Below are positions 15,712 to 24,610 of a stretch of DNA of 37,309 nucleotides, piece after piece. The stretch covers positions 1 to 37,309 of the forward strand of contig JAEDCX010000013.1 of NCBI GenBank assembly GCA_016293925.1, in the 5' to 3' direction. Numbering within the stretch: the stretch's first letter is position 1; every line of letters begins with the position of its first letter. This DNA comes from Lachnospiraceae bacterium (lineage in GTDB: Bacteria > Bacillota > Clostridia > Lachnospirales > Lachnospiraceae). Position numbers and translations under genes: made by a program. Under the pieces are notes generated by a model. The model was not told where the DNA came from, did not search any database, and saw only the letters and a program-made list of their open reading frames with translations.

Positions 15712-16602
15712 ATGAATCTGGAACAGGAAAAAGAGAAACGGGTACAGGAAATCGAGCGTGTGATTGCAGGGTATATGCCGGAGTGTACCGGATATCAGAA
15801 AACCCTGATTGATGCCATGCAATACAGTATACAGGCAGGCGGGAAGCGGCTGCGTCCCATGCTGATGCAGGAAGCATTCCGGATCTTCGGGGGGAGCGGA
15901 CAGGCAGTAGAACCGTTTATGGCGGCATTGGAGATGATCCACACCTATTCCCTTGTGCATGACGATCTGCCGGCAATGGATAATGATGAATACCGCAGGG
16001 GACGGCTGACAACCCACATGGTATACGGCGAGGCAATGGCGGTATTGGCCGGTGACGGACTGCTGACTTATGCATTTGAAACCGCCGTGAAGGCATATCA
16101 GTACGCCTCCTCTGACCGTTTTGCAAGAGCACTGTCCATTCTTGCGGAGAAAGCCGGCATTTTCGGGATGGCCGGAGGCCAGGGGCTGGATGTGGAGGCA
16201 GAGAAAAAGAGCATTCCCCTGACGGAGGAACAGCTTCTCTTTATCCATGAGAAGAAAACCGCTGCATTGATTCAGGCAGCACTGATGATCGGCGCGGTTC
16301 TTGCGGGCGCTTCGGATGAAGATGTCTCCAGGATGGAGAGAATCGGATACTATACCGGAGTTGCATTTCAGATCCAGGATGATATTCTGGATGTGACCGG
16401 CACATCCGAGGAACTTGGCAAGCCGGTGGGCAGTGACGAGAAGAATCATAAGGAAACCTATGTTACCCTTCACGGGCTGGAAGAATCCATCCGGGATGTG
16501 GAGGCAATGTCCATGGAAGCCGTTGGAATTCTGAACGGTATATGCGGGGATACGGAGTTCCTGCGGGCATGTATCATGCAGATGATATCCAGAAGAAAAT
16601 AG
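15712..16602 (+). CDS. ispA: Polyprenyl synthetase (farnesyl diphosphate synthase type)
   Basis: 296 residues. It condenses dimethylallyl and isopentenyl diphosphate to C10 and C15 prenyl diphosphates. First aspartate-rich motif is in LVHDDLPAMDND (about residues 83-92), preceded by GGKRLRPML. The second is QIQDDILDVTG, with the KKTAALI helix before it. Residues just before the first motif (MIHTYSL) fit short-chain FPP synthases. It sits 11 bases after xseB and 12 before dxs, so two steps of isoprenoid supply are made together. Confidence 0.94.
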   Translation: MNLEQEKEKRVQEIERVIAGYMPECTGYQKTLIDAMQYSIQAGGKRLRPMLMQEAFRIFGGSGQAVEPFMAALEMIHTYSLVHDDLPAMDNDEYRRGRLTTHMVYGEAMAVLAGDGLLTYAFETAVKAYQYASSDRFARALSILAEKAGIFGMAGGQGLDVEAEKKSIPLTEEQLLFIHEKKTAALIQAALMIGAVLAGASDEDVSRMERIGYYTGVAFQIQDDILDVTGTSEELGKPVGSDEKNHKETYVTLHGLEESIRDVEAMSMEAVGILNGICGDTEFLRACIMQMISRRK

Positions 16603-16614
16603 GAGGGTGTTTCG

Positions 16615-18519
16615 ATGCTTTTGGAGCAGATCAGACAGCCGAATGATATAAAGACAATTGAGCCGGAACTGTATGGGGATCTTGCAGATGAGATCAGGAC
16701 ATTTCTGCTGGAGAAGGTCAGCCGGAACGGAGGACATCTCGGATCCAATCTTGGCGCCGTGGAACTGACCATGGCGTTACACTTGTTTATGGATTTCCCA
16801 CAGGACAAATTGATCTGGGATGTGGGACATCAGGCATATACCCACAAAATACTGACGGGAAGAAGGGAAGCATTCGATTCCCTACGCAAAGAAGGTGGTC
16901 TGAGCGGCTTTCCGAAACGGAAAGAGAGTCCCTGTGACTGCTTTGACACCGGACATAGTTCCACCTCCCTGTCTGCAGGACTGGGATTTGTGAAAGCAAG
17001 GGATCTGAAGGGAGCGAATTACAAGGTGGTATCCGTGATCGGAGACGGCTCCCTGACAGGCGGACTTGCATATGAAGCATTGAACAATGCCTCCAGACTG
17101 GAGACGAATTATATCATCGTGCTGAACGATAACAACATGTCCATCTCTGAAAATGTAGGCGGCATGTCCAAATATCTGAACAATATCCGTACTGCGGACA
17201 AATATCTCGGTCTGAAGGAAGGGATCTACAATACCCTGAAGGGGGTACCTCGATACGGAGATGCTTTTGTGGATGCGATCCGCAAAGCGAAACGAAGCGT
17301 GAAACAGCTTGTGATACCGGGGATGTTCTTCGAGGATATGGGCATCACGTATCTGGGACCGGTGGACGGCCACAACGTGCAGGCCATGGTCAAGGTGTTC
17401 CGGGAAGCGAGAAGATGCAAAAATGCAGTTCTGGTCCATGTGATCACTGACAAAGGAAAGGGCTACGAGCCGGCGGAGAAGAATCCTGCCAAATTCCATG
17501 GCATCGGTGCGTTTGACCTGGCGACGGGGAATGTATTGCAACCCTCGGACAAAGCGAGTTATACGGATGTATTTTCCTCCGTCCTGTGCAGACTGGCCAA
17601 GGAGAATGAATCCATTGTGGGGATTACGGCAGCCATGCCGGACGGAACGGGTCTGGTCCGGTTTTGCAACCGGTTTCCGGACCGGTTTATTGACGTGGGA
17701 ATTGCGGAAGAGCATGCGGTCACTTATGCCGCCGCGCTGGCAGCAGACGGATATACACCGGTTGTGGCGATCTATTCTTCTTTTCTGCAGAGGGCCTATG
17801 ATCAGATTATCCATGATGTGTGCATGCAGAATCTGCATGTGGTATTTGCCATAGACCGGGCCGGCATTGTGGGAAACGATGGGGAGACGCATCAGGGAAC
17901 CTTTGATCTGTCCTATCTGTCCGGCATTCCCAACATGACGGTTCTGGCGCCCAAGAATAAATGGGAACTGGCGGATATGCTGAAATATGCCATCCAGTCC
18001 ACCGGACCGGTTGCGATCCGGTATCCCAGAGGAGAGGCCTATGACGGGCTGGAGCTGCCGAGACGCAGAATCGAGACGGGAAAGGCGGAGATTCTGTATG
18101 GCGGCCGCCATGTGGCTCTTGTGGCGGTGGGTAACATGGTAAAAACTGCCTGCCGGGCCCGTGAGATCCTGGCAGCGGAGGGATTGGATATTACGGTGGT
18201 AAATCCACGGTTTGTAAAACCATTTGATGTGGATATGATCGATGAACTGTGCATGACCCATTCCGTTGTCGTAACCGTGGAGGAGAATGTACTGGCAGGC
18301 GGCTTCGGAGAGCATGTACTGCGTTATATGAACGAACGGGGATATCTGGGCAGGCAGGTGCGATGCGTGAACCTGGGAATACCGGATCAGTTTGTGGCGC
18401 AGGGAAGTGTGGAGGGCACGCTGAAACGATTACATTTGGATGCGGAGAGTATTGCTGAGGCCGTCAGAAGTGCCTGGCAGCAATACGACAGGCAGATTCA
18501 CCATGAGGATACGGTATGA
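16615..18519 (+). CDS. dxs: 1-deoxy-D-xylulose-5-phosphate synthase
   Basis: 634 residues, full length, from ATG 16615 with AGGAGGG upstream. This thiamine-diphosphate enzyme joins pyruvate and glyceraldehyde 3-phosphate in the first step of the MEP isoprenoid pathway. The ThDP motif runs from GDGSLTGGLAYEALNNA to LNDNNMSISENVGGM (about residues 143-185). The GIAEEHAVTYAAALAADGY segment with the catalytic Glu, the HQGTFDLSYL segment and a C-terminal transketolase domain (about 500-625) are all present. Its stop overlaps tlyA by 4 bases. Confidence 0.97.
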   Translation: MLLEQIRQPNDIKTIEPELYGDLADEIRTFLLEKVSRNGGHLGSNLGAVELTMALHLFMDFPQDKLIWDVGHQAYTHKILTGRREAFDSLRKEGGLSGFPKRKESPCDCFDTGHSSTSLSAGLGFVKARDLKGANYKVVSVIGDGSLTGGLAYEALNNASRLETNYIIVLNDNNMSISENVGGMSKYLNNIRTADKYLGLKEGIYNTLKGVPRYGDAFVDAIRKAKRSVKQLVIPGMFFEDMGITYLGPVDGHNVQAMVKVFREARRCKNAVLVHVITDKGKGYEPAEKNPAKFHGIGAFDLATGNVLQPSDKASYTDVFSSVLCRLAKENESIVGITAAMPDGTGLVRFCNRFPDRFIDVGIAEEHAVTYAAALAADGYTPVVAIYSSFLQRAYDQIIHDVCMQNLHVVFAIDRAGIVGNDGETHQGTFDLSYLSGIPNMTVLAPKNKWELADMLKYAIQSTGPVAIRYPRGEAYDGLELPRRRIETGKAEILYGGRHVALVAVGNMVKTACRAREILAAEGLDITVVNPRFVKPFDVDMIDELCMTHSVVVTVEENVLAGGFGEHVLRYMNERGYLGRQVRCVNLGIPDQFVAQGSVEGTLKRLHLDAESIAEAVRSAWQQYDRQIHHEDTV

Positions 18520-19334
18520 AAGAACGATTGGATACCCTGTTGGTACAACAGGGATTTGCAACCAGCCGGGAGCGGGCCAAGACGATGATTATGGAGGGCA
18601 ATGTGTTTGTGAACGGCCAGCGGGAAGATAAGGCCGGAACCACATTCTGTCCGGAAAAGATAACGATTACTGTGAAGGGAAACGGATTGCCGTACGTGAG
18701 CCGGGGCGGACTGAAACTGGAGCGGGCTCTGCAGTGCTTCCCCATAGAACTGAAGGGAGCGGTCTGCATGGATATCGGTGCATCCACCGGCGGATTTACG
18801 GACTGTATGCTGCAGAATGGGGCAGCCAGGGTCTATTCCGTGGATGTGGGGCACGGACAGCTGGCTTGGAAGCTGCGCAATGATCCCAGAGTGGTCTGTA
18901 TGGAGAAAACCAATTTCCGGTATATGGTAAGGGAGGATATTCAGGACGATCTGGATTTCGCATCCTGTGATGTGTCTTTTATCTCCCTGACGAAGATTCT
19001 GGAGCCTGCCTATGCATTATTGAAACCGCAGGGAGAGATGGTATGCCTGATCAAACCCCAGTTTGAGGCGGGGCGCGAGAAGGTTGGGAAAAAGGGCGTT
19101 GTGAGAGATCCTGCGGTACATGAGGAGGTAATCGAGAAGGTGATTGCATTTGCCGGACAGACCGGGTTTGCGGTCATTGGTCTTGATCATTCTCCGATCA
19201 AAGGTCCGGAGGGCAATATCGAGTATCTGGTTCATTTGAGCAAGGATCTATCCCGCCCGTCCATGGATTCCGGGATTGTGGGAGCGGTGGTTGCCGGAGC
19301 GCATGACAGGCTGGACAAGGATCATGGGGAGTGA
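18516..19334 (+). CDS. tlyA: TlyA-family rRNA 2'-O-methyltransferase
   Basis: 272 residues. It has an N-terminal S4 RNA-binding domain (about 1-62, KERLDTLLVQQGFATSRERA) and a Rossmann methyltransferase domain with SAM motif MDIGASTGGFTDCMLQ near residue 86. Then come DVGHGQLAWKLRNDPRV and CLIKPQFEAG. TlyA enzymes methylate cytidines in 16S and/or 23S rRNA; some homologues were reported as haemolysins. The ATG overlaps the dxs stop (ATGA), showing translational coupling. Confidence 0.93.
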   Translation: MKERLDTLLVQQGFATSRERAKTMIMEGNVFVNGQREDKAGTTFCPEKITITVKGNGLPYVSRGGLKLERALQCFPIELKGAVCMDIGASTGGFTDCMLQNGAARVYSVDVGHGQLAWKLRNDPRVVCMEKTNFRYMVREDIQDDLDFASCDVSFISLTKILEPAYALLKPQGEMVCLIKPQFEAGREKVGKKGVVRDPAVHEEVIEKVIAFAGQTGFAVIGLDHSPIKGPEGNIEYLVHLSKDLSRPSMDSGIVGAVVAGAHDRLDKDHGE

Positions 19335-19337
19335 GGT

Positions 19338-20192
19338 ATGGAACATTTTTATATCATAACCAATCGGGATAAGGATCAGGAACTGACGGTTACCGGGCGG
19401 ATCCGGGATTATCTGACCGGACGGGGGAAACAATGCACCGTGAAGGACAGACCGTTCGGCGGGGGGGATTATTCCACGGATCCGGCTTCCATCCCGGACG
19501 ATGTAGATTGTATTCTGGTATTGGGCGGGGACGGAACTATGCTGCAGGCGGCCCGGGATGTGGCGCCCAGACAGATTCCGATTCTGGGCATCAATCTGGG
19601 AACCCTGGGATATCTGGCAGAGATTGATATGGACAATCTGGAGAACGCCCTGGAGGCGTTGCTACAGGGGTCCTATGTGACGGAAAAGAGAATGATGCTG
19701 CAGGGGACTGTGATGCATGCGGACGGCAGTGTGGATGAGGATACCGCGCTGAATGATATCGTCATTACCCGAAGCGGCAATCTGCGGGTGATTCTGTACG
19801 AGATCTATGTCAACGGACAGTTCCTGAAGGGCTATTCTGCCGACGGACTGATCCTGTCCACCCCCACGGGTTCCACCGGCTATAATATGTCGGCAGGCGG
19901 TCCGATTGTGGAGCCTTCGGCAGAACTGATTATGCTGACTCCGATCTGTCCCCACACATTGAATACCCGTGGTATTATCCTGTCTCCGCAGGATGAGATA
20001 GAAGTGAAGATCGGACGCGGACGGGATGGCGCCAATCAGGAGATTATGGTGAATTTTGACGGTGGTCATGCCATCGGGATCCGCACCGGCGACAGAATCC
20101 GAATCAGCCGCTGGGAGAAGTATACCAATATTCTGAAATGTAACCATATGAGCTTTTTGGAAGTACTGCATCGCAAGATGAAGGATGCGTAG
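19338..20192 (+). CDS. nadK: NAD kinase
   Basis: 284 residues. It phosphorylates NAD to NADP. The key motif GGDGTMLQAAR lies near residues 61-71 with LGINLGTLGYLAEI after it. NDIVITR, the SADGLILSTPTGSTGYNMSA segment and MLTPICPHTLNTRG follow in the usual order. It starts 3 bases after the tlyA stop, with a weak ribosome binding site inside the end of tlyA (GGGGAGTGAGGT). Confidence 0.96.
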   Translation: MEHFYIITNRDKDQELTVTGRIRDYLTGRGKQCTVKDRPFGGGDYSTDPASIPDDVDCILVLGGDGTMLQAARDVAPRQIPILGINLGTLGYLAEIDMDNLENALEALLQGSYVTEKRMMLQGTVMHADGSVDEDTALNDIVITRSGNLRVILYEIYVNGQFLKGYSADGLILSTPTGSTGYNMSAGGPIVEPSAELIMLTPICPHTLNTRGIILSPQDEIEVKIGRGRDGANQEIMVNFDGGHAIGIRTGDRIRISRWEKYTNILKCNHMSFLEVLHRKMKDA

Positions 20193-20204
20193 ACGGGGGA
20201 ATGC

Positions 20205-20657
20205 ATGAAGAGAAAGAGACAGGAAAAAATCATTGAACTGATCGCTATGTACGATGTGGAAACGCAGGAGGAACTGGCAGATCTGCTGGAGAAGAACGGC
20301 TTTCGCGTTACACAGGCCACCGTTTCACGGGATATCCGGGAGATGAAGTTAAGTAAGATATCGGACGGAAAGGGCAGACAGAAATACGTGGCGCTTACCA
20401 AGGAGGATTCCCATCTGGGAGATAAATTCCTGCGGGTGCTTCAGGAAGGCTTTGTGTCCATGGACATGGCACAGAATATCCTGGTGGTGAAAACGGTTTC
20501 AGGTATGGCGATGGCGGTGGCGGCTGCGATTGATGCCATGAGACTGTCAGAGATCGTAGGCAGTATTGCCGGGGATGATACGATTATGATTGCGGTTCGT
20601 ACGGCGGAAGATACGAAGCTTGTGATGGAACAGATCGAGAATGCCATGAGAGCATAA
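20205..20657 (+). CDS. argR: Arginine repressor ArgR/AhrC
   Basis: 150 residues, normal length. An N-terminal winged helix (about 1-70) includes the recognition helix RVTQATVSRDIREMKLSKI. The C-terminal domain contains the GDDTIMIAVRT segment that binds arginine and forms the hexamer. In this family it represses arginine synthesis and can activate catabolism. In Firmicutes it is commonly placed just before recN, as here. I saw no obvious ARG box in this window. Confidence 0.96.
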   Translation: MKRKRQEKIIELIAMYDVETQEELADLLEKNGFRVTQATVSRDIREMKLSKISDGKGRQKYVALTKEDSHLGDKFLRVLQEGFVSMDMAQNILVVKTVSGMAMAVAAAIDAMRLSEIVGSIAGDDTIMIAVRTAEDTKLVMEQIENAMRA

Positions 20658-20726
20658 GGTATCGGAACATGGGATACAGGCATCCTATGGCCGGTGGGAT
20701 CCGGAGAGGAATCATAAGGAGAGAAT

Positions 20727-22424
20727 ATGTTAGAGAGTCTGTATGTGAAAAATTTGGCTCTGATTGACGAACTGGAAGTATCGTTCCGGGAGGGATTGAA
20801 CATCCTGACCGGCGAAACGGGAGCCGGGAAATCCATTATCCTGGGTTCCATCAATCTTGCGCTGGGACAACGCGCCCAGAAGGAGATGATTCGTGACGGA
20901 GCGGAATATGCCCTGGTGGAACTTCTCTTTACCCTGGAGAGCGAACGGCAGACGGAAACTGTCCGCAGTATGGATCTGCCCGTGGAGGAGGATCGTATTC
21001 TGATCCAGCGCAAGATTCAGGCAAACAGAAGCAGCTGCAGGGTGAACGGAGAAACCGTCAGCCAGAAACAGCTGCAGGAACTGGCGGACTGTCTGCTGGA
21101 CATTCATGGGCAGCAGGATACCATGTATCTGCGCAACCGGACCAGACATCTGGAGATTCTGGATCATTACTGCGGAAGGGAATTGGAAGCGCTTCTGGCG
21201 GAACTGAAGCCGGTTCATTCGGAATATGGCAGAATCGTCCGGGAGCGGGAGGAGTGCTCCCACGACGATGCGTGGCAGCAGAGAGAAATCAGTCTGTTGG
21301 AGTACGAATACCGTGAGATCTGCGATGCGAACCTGACGCTGGGAGAAGACGATACACTGGAGATGCAGTATCAGCGGATGAAAAACGCAAGGCGTCTGGC
21401 AACGGCGGTGGGGAACGCCATGGAATGTCTGGGCAACGATCGGGAGGATGCGGCAGGAACCCAGGTGAATCGTTCTCTCCGGGAATTGATGCCGATCCAC
21501 GGTCTGGATGCGGCAAGCGACGGTATCATTGATACCGTGAATCAGATTGACGGTATGCTCTCGGATGTGATACATGGAATGCGGGACTATCTGGAAGGGC
21601 TGGAGTTTGCGGAAGAGGAATTCCGGCAGACGGAAGATAGGCTGAATCTGATCAATCATCTGAAAGACAAATATGGCGGTTCCATGGAACACATTCTGCA
21701 ATATGCTGCGCAATGCGAAGAAAAACTGGATCGACTGCATCATATGGACGCATATCGGTTACAATTGGAACAGAGGCAGCAGGAGTGGAAAGCGAAGATG
21801 GATGAGATCTGTAGCCGTATCACGGCTGTTCGGACAACCTATGCCGGACGGTTGGCGCAGGAACTGGAGAACAGTCTGTCCGGAATGAATTTCCTGTCGG
21901 TGCAGTGTGAGGTGAGACTGGAGCGGACGGAGGAAGCAGGCACCCGGGGATGGGACAATGCATGCTTCTATATCTCTCTGAATCCGGGAGAGAAACTGCG
22001 CCCTCTGGACGAGATTGCAAGCGGCGGAGAACTGTCCCGCATTATGCTTGGCCTGAAGACGATTCTGGCGGATCAGGATCCCTGCAAAACACTCATTTTC
22101 GATGAGATCGATGCCGGAATCAGCGGACGTACCGCGTGGAATGTAGCCGAGAAGATGGGGATACTGGCGAGAAATCATCAGATGATCTGCATCACTCATC
22201 TGGCGCAGATTGCAGCCATGGCCGATCATCATTATGAGATTCGCAAACAGGTAAAATGCGGCGTTACAACGACGGGAATTAAAGAACTGACGGAGGATGC
22301 CTGCATTGAGGAGATTGGAAGACTGCTGGGCAGTGATAATGTGACGGATACCGTTCGCAAAAACGCAACGGAACTTCGGGAACAGGCTCGTAATGTGAAA
22401 ACTTACCATTCCGGCAAGTTATGA
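20727..22424 (+). CDS. recN: DNA repair protein RecN
   Basis: 565 residues, an SMC-like ATPase for double-strand break repair. Walker A is GETGAGKS at 29-36, followed by QRAQKEMIRDGAEYALVEL. A long helical coiled-coil middle part runs from about 155 to 370. The signature LSRIMLGLK and Walker B TLIFDEIDAGISGRTAWNV are near the C terminus, ending with QMICITHLAQIAAMADHHY. AAGGAGAG precedes ATG 20727. No LexA-type palindrome was found in the 69 bases upstream. Confidence 0.96.
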   Translation: MLESLYVKNLALIDELEVSFREGLNILTGETGAGKSIILGSINLALGQRAQKEMIRDGAEYALVELLFTLESERQTETVRSMDLPVEEDRILIQRKIQANRSSCRVNGETVSQKQLQELADCLLDIHGQQDTMYLRNRTRHLEILDHYCGRELEALLAELKPVHSEYGRIVREREECSHDDAWQQREISLLEYEYREICDANLTLGEDDTLEMQYQRMKNARRLATAVGNAMECLGNDREDAAGTQVNRSLRELMPIHGLDAASDGIIDTVNQIDGMLSDVIHGMRDYLEGLEFAEEEFRQTEDRLNLINHLKDKYGGSMEHILQYAAQCEEKLDRLHHMDAYRLQLEQRQQEWKAKMDEICSRITAVRTTYAGRLAQELENSLSGMNFLSVQCEVRLERTEEAGTRGWDNACFYISLNPGEKLRPLDEIASGGELSRIMLGLKTILADQDPCKTLIFDEIDAGISGRTAWNVAEKMGILARNHQMICITHLAQIAAMADHHYEIRKQVKCGVTTTGIKELTEDACIEEIGRLLGSDNVTDTVRKNATELREQARNVKTYHSGKL

Positions 22425-22450
22425 AATCCTGAAACAGAGAGATACTAGTA

Positions 22451-22483
22451 GGACAAGGCGACAGAGCCTTGTCCTTATTTTTT
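22451..22483 (+). terminator. Terminator after recN
   Basis: A perfect 9-bp stem (GGACAAGGC / GCCTTGTCC) with a 6-nt loop is followed by TTATTTTTT. Only 18 bases separate it from the spoIVB start, so the spoIVB promoter must overlap or precede it. Confidence 0.93.
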
Positions 22484-22501
22484 GCACGGGAGATGACGAG
22501 T

Positions 22502-23854
22502 ATGAAACATGCGGAATTTGTATCGGATACAGACGGAAGGCGGACGGAGAGTGACCTGTATAACACCAGAAAAAGAACATATCGTGCATGGTTGTTTGTG
22601 ATTTTGCTGGCCAGTATTCTGGCAATCTTCACTGTCATGTATGTGGATCTCTATCAGAGCACACCCGGCAGGATTACCATTATTGCGGGGAGTGAGCAGA
22701 GCATTGATCTGAATGTCCCCCTCAGCGGCACCATTGTGTCCAGACGGGTGCAGGCGGATCCGGGTGTCGGGGAGGGAGAGAATGCGGTCTCCGTATCCGC
22801 AGGCACCATGCATGTGGATTTCAGCGCTCCGGTAAGAGTTTACGCGGACAAACCGTCTGCCTACGTTGCCAATGTGAAAGTGTTCGGGATCATTCCGTTT
22901 AAGCAGATCCGGATAGATGTGATCGACAATCTGAAACTGATTCCTGCCGGCACCTCTATCGGCATCTATATGAAAACAACCGGGATCTATGTAGTTGGCT
23001 GCGCCACCTTTGAGAGTGGAACCGGGACAGAGATCAGTCCCTGTGAGTATCTGCTCAGGGCAGGAGATGTGATCCTTGCGGCGGATAATGTTCCGGTGTC
23101 AGATAATCAGACCTTTATCCAATATGTGGAGGAGTCGGAGGGCCGGCCGATTTTCCTGGATGTACTACGCAAAGAGGAGGAGATCACCGTCAAGGTTGCC
23201 GCGCAACAAAATGCAGACGGTATCTACCGGCTGGGAATCTGGATCAAGGACAGTGCGCAGGGAATCGGAACACTGACCTATGTGAGCGCGGATTGCAGCT
23301 ATGGAGCCCTGGGGCACGGAATCAGCGATAAGGATACGGCGGAACTGATTCCCATTGCATCCGGTAGTCTTTTCCAGACCCAGATCGTGAATGTACGCAA
23401 GGGCGTGAAGGGCGAACCGGGAGAGATGACCGGGCTGATCCGATATACCGGCAGTCATAAGATCGGAACCATTGAAGGGAATACGGAGCACGGAATCTAC
23501 GGCGTCATGGAGGATACCATGATGGATCGGTTTGATCGTGAACCGCTTTCCATTGCCACCAGCAATGAGATGAAGTGCGGACCTGCCACCATTCTGTGTA
23601 CGCTGGAGGATGAGGTCTGCGAATATGAGATAGAGATCGAGAAGATTAACCATAACCAGGATGTCAGCAGAGGACTGACCATTCATGTGACAGATCCGGA
23701 ACTGCTGGAACTTGCCGGAGGGATCATCCAGGGGATGAGCGGAAGCCCCATCATCCAGGACGGCAGGCTGATCGGTGCGGTGACCCATGTACTGGTCAAC
23801 GATCCCACGAGAGGGTACGGGATTTTCATTGAGGAGATGCTGAAGCAGCCATAG
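22502..23854 (+). CDS. spoIVB: SpoIVB serine peptidase (S55)
   Basis: 450 residues from ATG 22502, with GGGAGA 8 bases upstream; ATG 22493 in frame overlaps that site. One membrane segment (about 29-48) anchors the protein outward. A PDZ domain lies around 165-250 (EYLLRAGDVILAADNVPVSD). The S55 peptidase domain follows, with His272 in GALGHGI, Asp398 in TDPELLE and Ser413 in QGMSGSP. The spacing nearly equals that of the B. subtilis triad (236, 363, 378). SpoIVB is secreted from the forespore and cleaves SpoIVFA to trigger sigma-K activation. The catalytic machinery is intact. Confidence 0.96.
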   Translation: MKHAEFVSDTDGRRTESDLYNTRKRTYRAWLFVILLASILAIFTVMYVDLYQSTPGRITIIAGSEQSIDLNVPLSGTIVSRRVQADPGVGEGENAVSVSAGTMHVDFSAPVRVYADKPSAYVANVKVFGIIPFKQIRIDVIDNLKLIPAGTSIGIYMKTTGIYVVGCATFESGTGTEISPCEYLLRAGDVILAADNVPVSDNQTFIQYVEESEGRPIFLDVLRKEEEITVKVAAQQNADGIYRLGIWIKDSAQGIGTLTYVSADCSYGALGHGISDKDTAELIPIASGSLFQTQIVNVRKGVKGEPGEMTGLIRYTGSHKIGTIEGNTEHGIYGVMEDTMMDRFDREPLSIATSNEMKCGPATILCTLEDEVCEYEIEIEKINHNQDVSRGLTIHVTDPELLELAGGIIQGMSGSPIIQDGRLIGAVTHVLVNDPTRGYGIFIEEMLKQP

Positions 23855-23880
23855 AGAATGATGTTCCATTTTGTGCGGAT

Positions 23881-23958
23881 ATCTGACAGAATCGTTCGGT
23901 AAAGGGATTTTTGCGACGGACGGGATGTCAGATTCCATGCGGGAAGGGGTGTTCCCGC
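23881..23958 (+). promoter_or_regulatory. Inverted repeat and hairpin upstream of spo0A
   Basis: ATCTGACA (23881-23888) and TGTCAGAT (23926-23933) are exact 8-bp inverted repeats. Just after them GCGGGAA / TTCCCGC (23939-23958) forms a 7-bp stem with a 6-nt loop, without a T-run. Both lie between spoIVB and the spo0A promoter and may be operators or a weak terminator. No clear 0A box (TTTGTCRAA) was found. Confidence 0.35.
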
Positions 23959-23970
23959 GATGCCTAAATA

Positions 23971-23999
23971 TTGCAAAGGAAAACAGGCTTTGCTAACAT
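23971..23999 (+). promoter_or_regulatory. Sigma-A type promoter of spo0A
   Basis: TTGCAA (23971-23976) and TAACAT (23994-23999) are 17 bases apart, and TGC directly before the -10 gives a TGn extension. Each hexamer matches 4 of 6. The predicted start near 24006 is 23 bases before the ATG. Confidence 0.5.
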
Positions 24000-24028
24000 T
24001 TGCTGTAGAAAAAGGATGGAGGAATGTT

Positions 24029-24544
24029 ATGGAACAGGTTAATGTGGTTACGAAAGACGATAATGGACAAATGTTCGCACTTGTGGAAGAAATACTGAAG
24101 GCAAACAAAGAGTTACAGATTATGATCACAGTACCGTCCGAGAAAAAGAAAGAACGCTGTACCGAAGAACCCACCATCACAATCACACAGGAACACGATC
24201 TGAAAAAGGATGTCACAGACATGATCCACGAGATCGGAGTTCCGGCACACATCAAGGGGTACCAGTATCTGAGAGATGCCATTATGCTCTCGGTGGAGGA
24301 CAGTGAGATGCTGGGCTCCATCACGAAGATCCTCTATCCGACCATTGCGAAACGGTTTGCAACGACACCGAGCCGTGTGGAACGTGCAATCCGGCATGCC
24401 ATAGAAGTGGCGTGGAGCAGAGGCAGGATGGAGACGTTGGATGCCCTGTTCGGATATACCATCAATACGGGCAAGGGAAAACCCACCAATTCCGAGTTCA
24501 TTGCCCTGATTGCAGACCGGATCCGATTAATGTACAATTCGTAA
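24029..24544 (+). CDS. spo0A: Spo0A with most of the receiver domain missing
   Basis: 171 residues from ATG 24029, with GGATGGAGG upstream; usual Spo0A has about 267. Residues 1-35 align without gaps to the start of a Spo0A receiver, with Asp10-Asp11-Asn12 in the place of the acidic pocket. The phosphoacceptor Asp (56 in B. subtilis), the conserved Lys and four of the five receiver helices are absent. A lysine/threonine-rich linker (36-57) leads to a complete effector domain (58-171): MIHEIGVPAHIKGYQYL, YPTIAKRFATTPSRVERAIR and the DNA-recognition helix with AIEVAWSRG. The frame is clean and the location after spoIVB is canonical. In B. subtilis, removing receiver sequence makes Spo0A active without phosphate, so constitutive activity is plausible but unproven. 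Confidence 0.9.
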   Translation: MEQVNVVTKDDNGQMFALVEEILKANKELQIMITVPSEKKKERCTEEPTITITQEHDLKKDVTDMIHEIGVPAHIKGYQYLRDAIMLSVEDSEMLGSITKILYPTIAKRFATTPSRVERAIRHAIEVAWSRGRMETLDALFGYTINTGKGKPTNSEFIALIADRIRLMYNS

Positions 24545-24574
24545 AAAAAACTTTTCTTTGCCGGTTGAATATTG

Positions 24575-24580
24575 TATAAT
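24575..24580 (+). promoter_or_regulatory. Possible -10 element of glgA
   Basis: A perfect TATAAT lies 30 bases before the glgA start. The -35 position 17 bases upstream reads TTTTCT, a weak match. A short A-run follows the spo0A stop, but no terminator stem was seen. Confidence 0.4.
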
Positions 24581-24610
24581 CAGTACATCAGGGAAGATTG
24601 GAGGATACCA

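Noticed and set aside
16882..18315. Minus-strand open frame of 477 codons
   Set aside because: It is the antisense of dxs; its composition is rich in His, Arg and Cys, as shadow frames are, and no domain is recognisable.
20658..20726. Possible SOS box before recN
   Set aside because: GAAC at about 20668 has no matching GTTC half site at the right distance.
24029..24250. Frameshift or pseudogene explanation for the short Spo0A
   Set aside because: No receiver-domain sequence is present in any frame; only about 70 bases lie between the receiver stub and the effector domain, so the missing part is deleted and not out of frame. An assembly deletion cannot be excluded from sequence alone.
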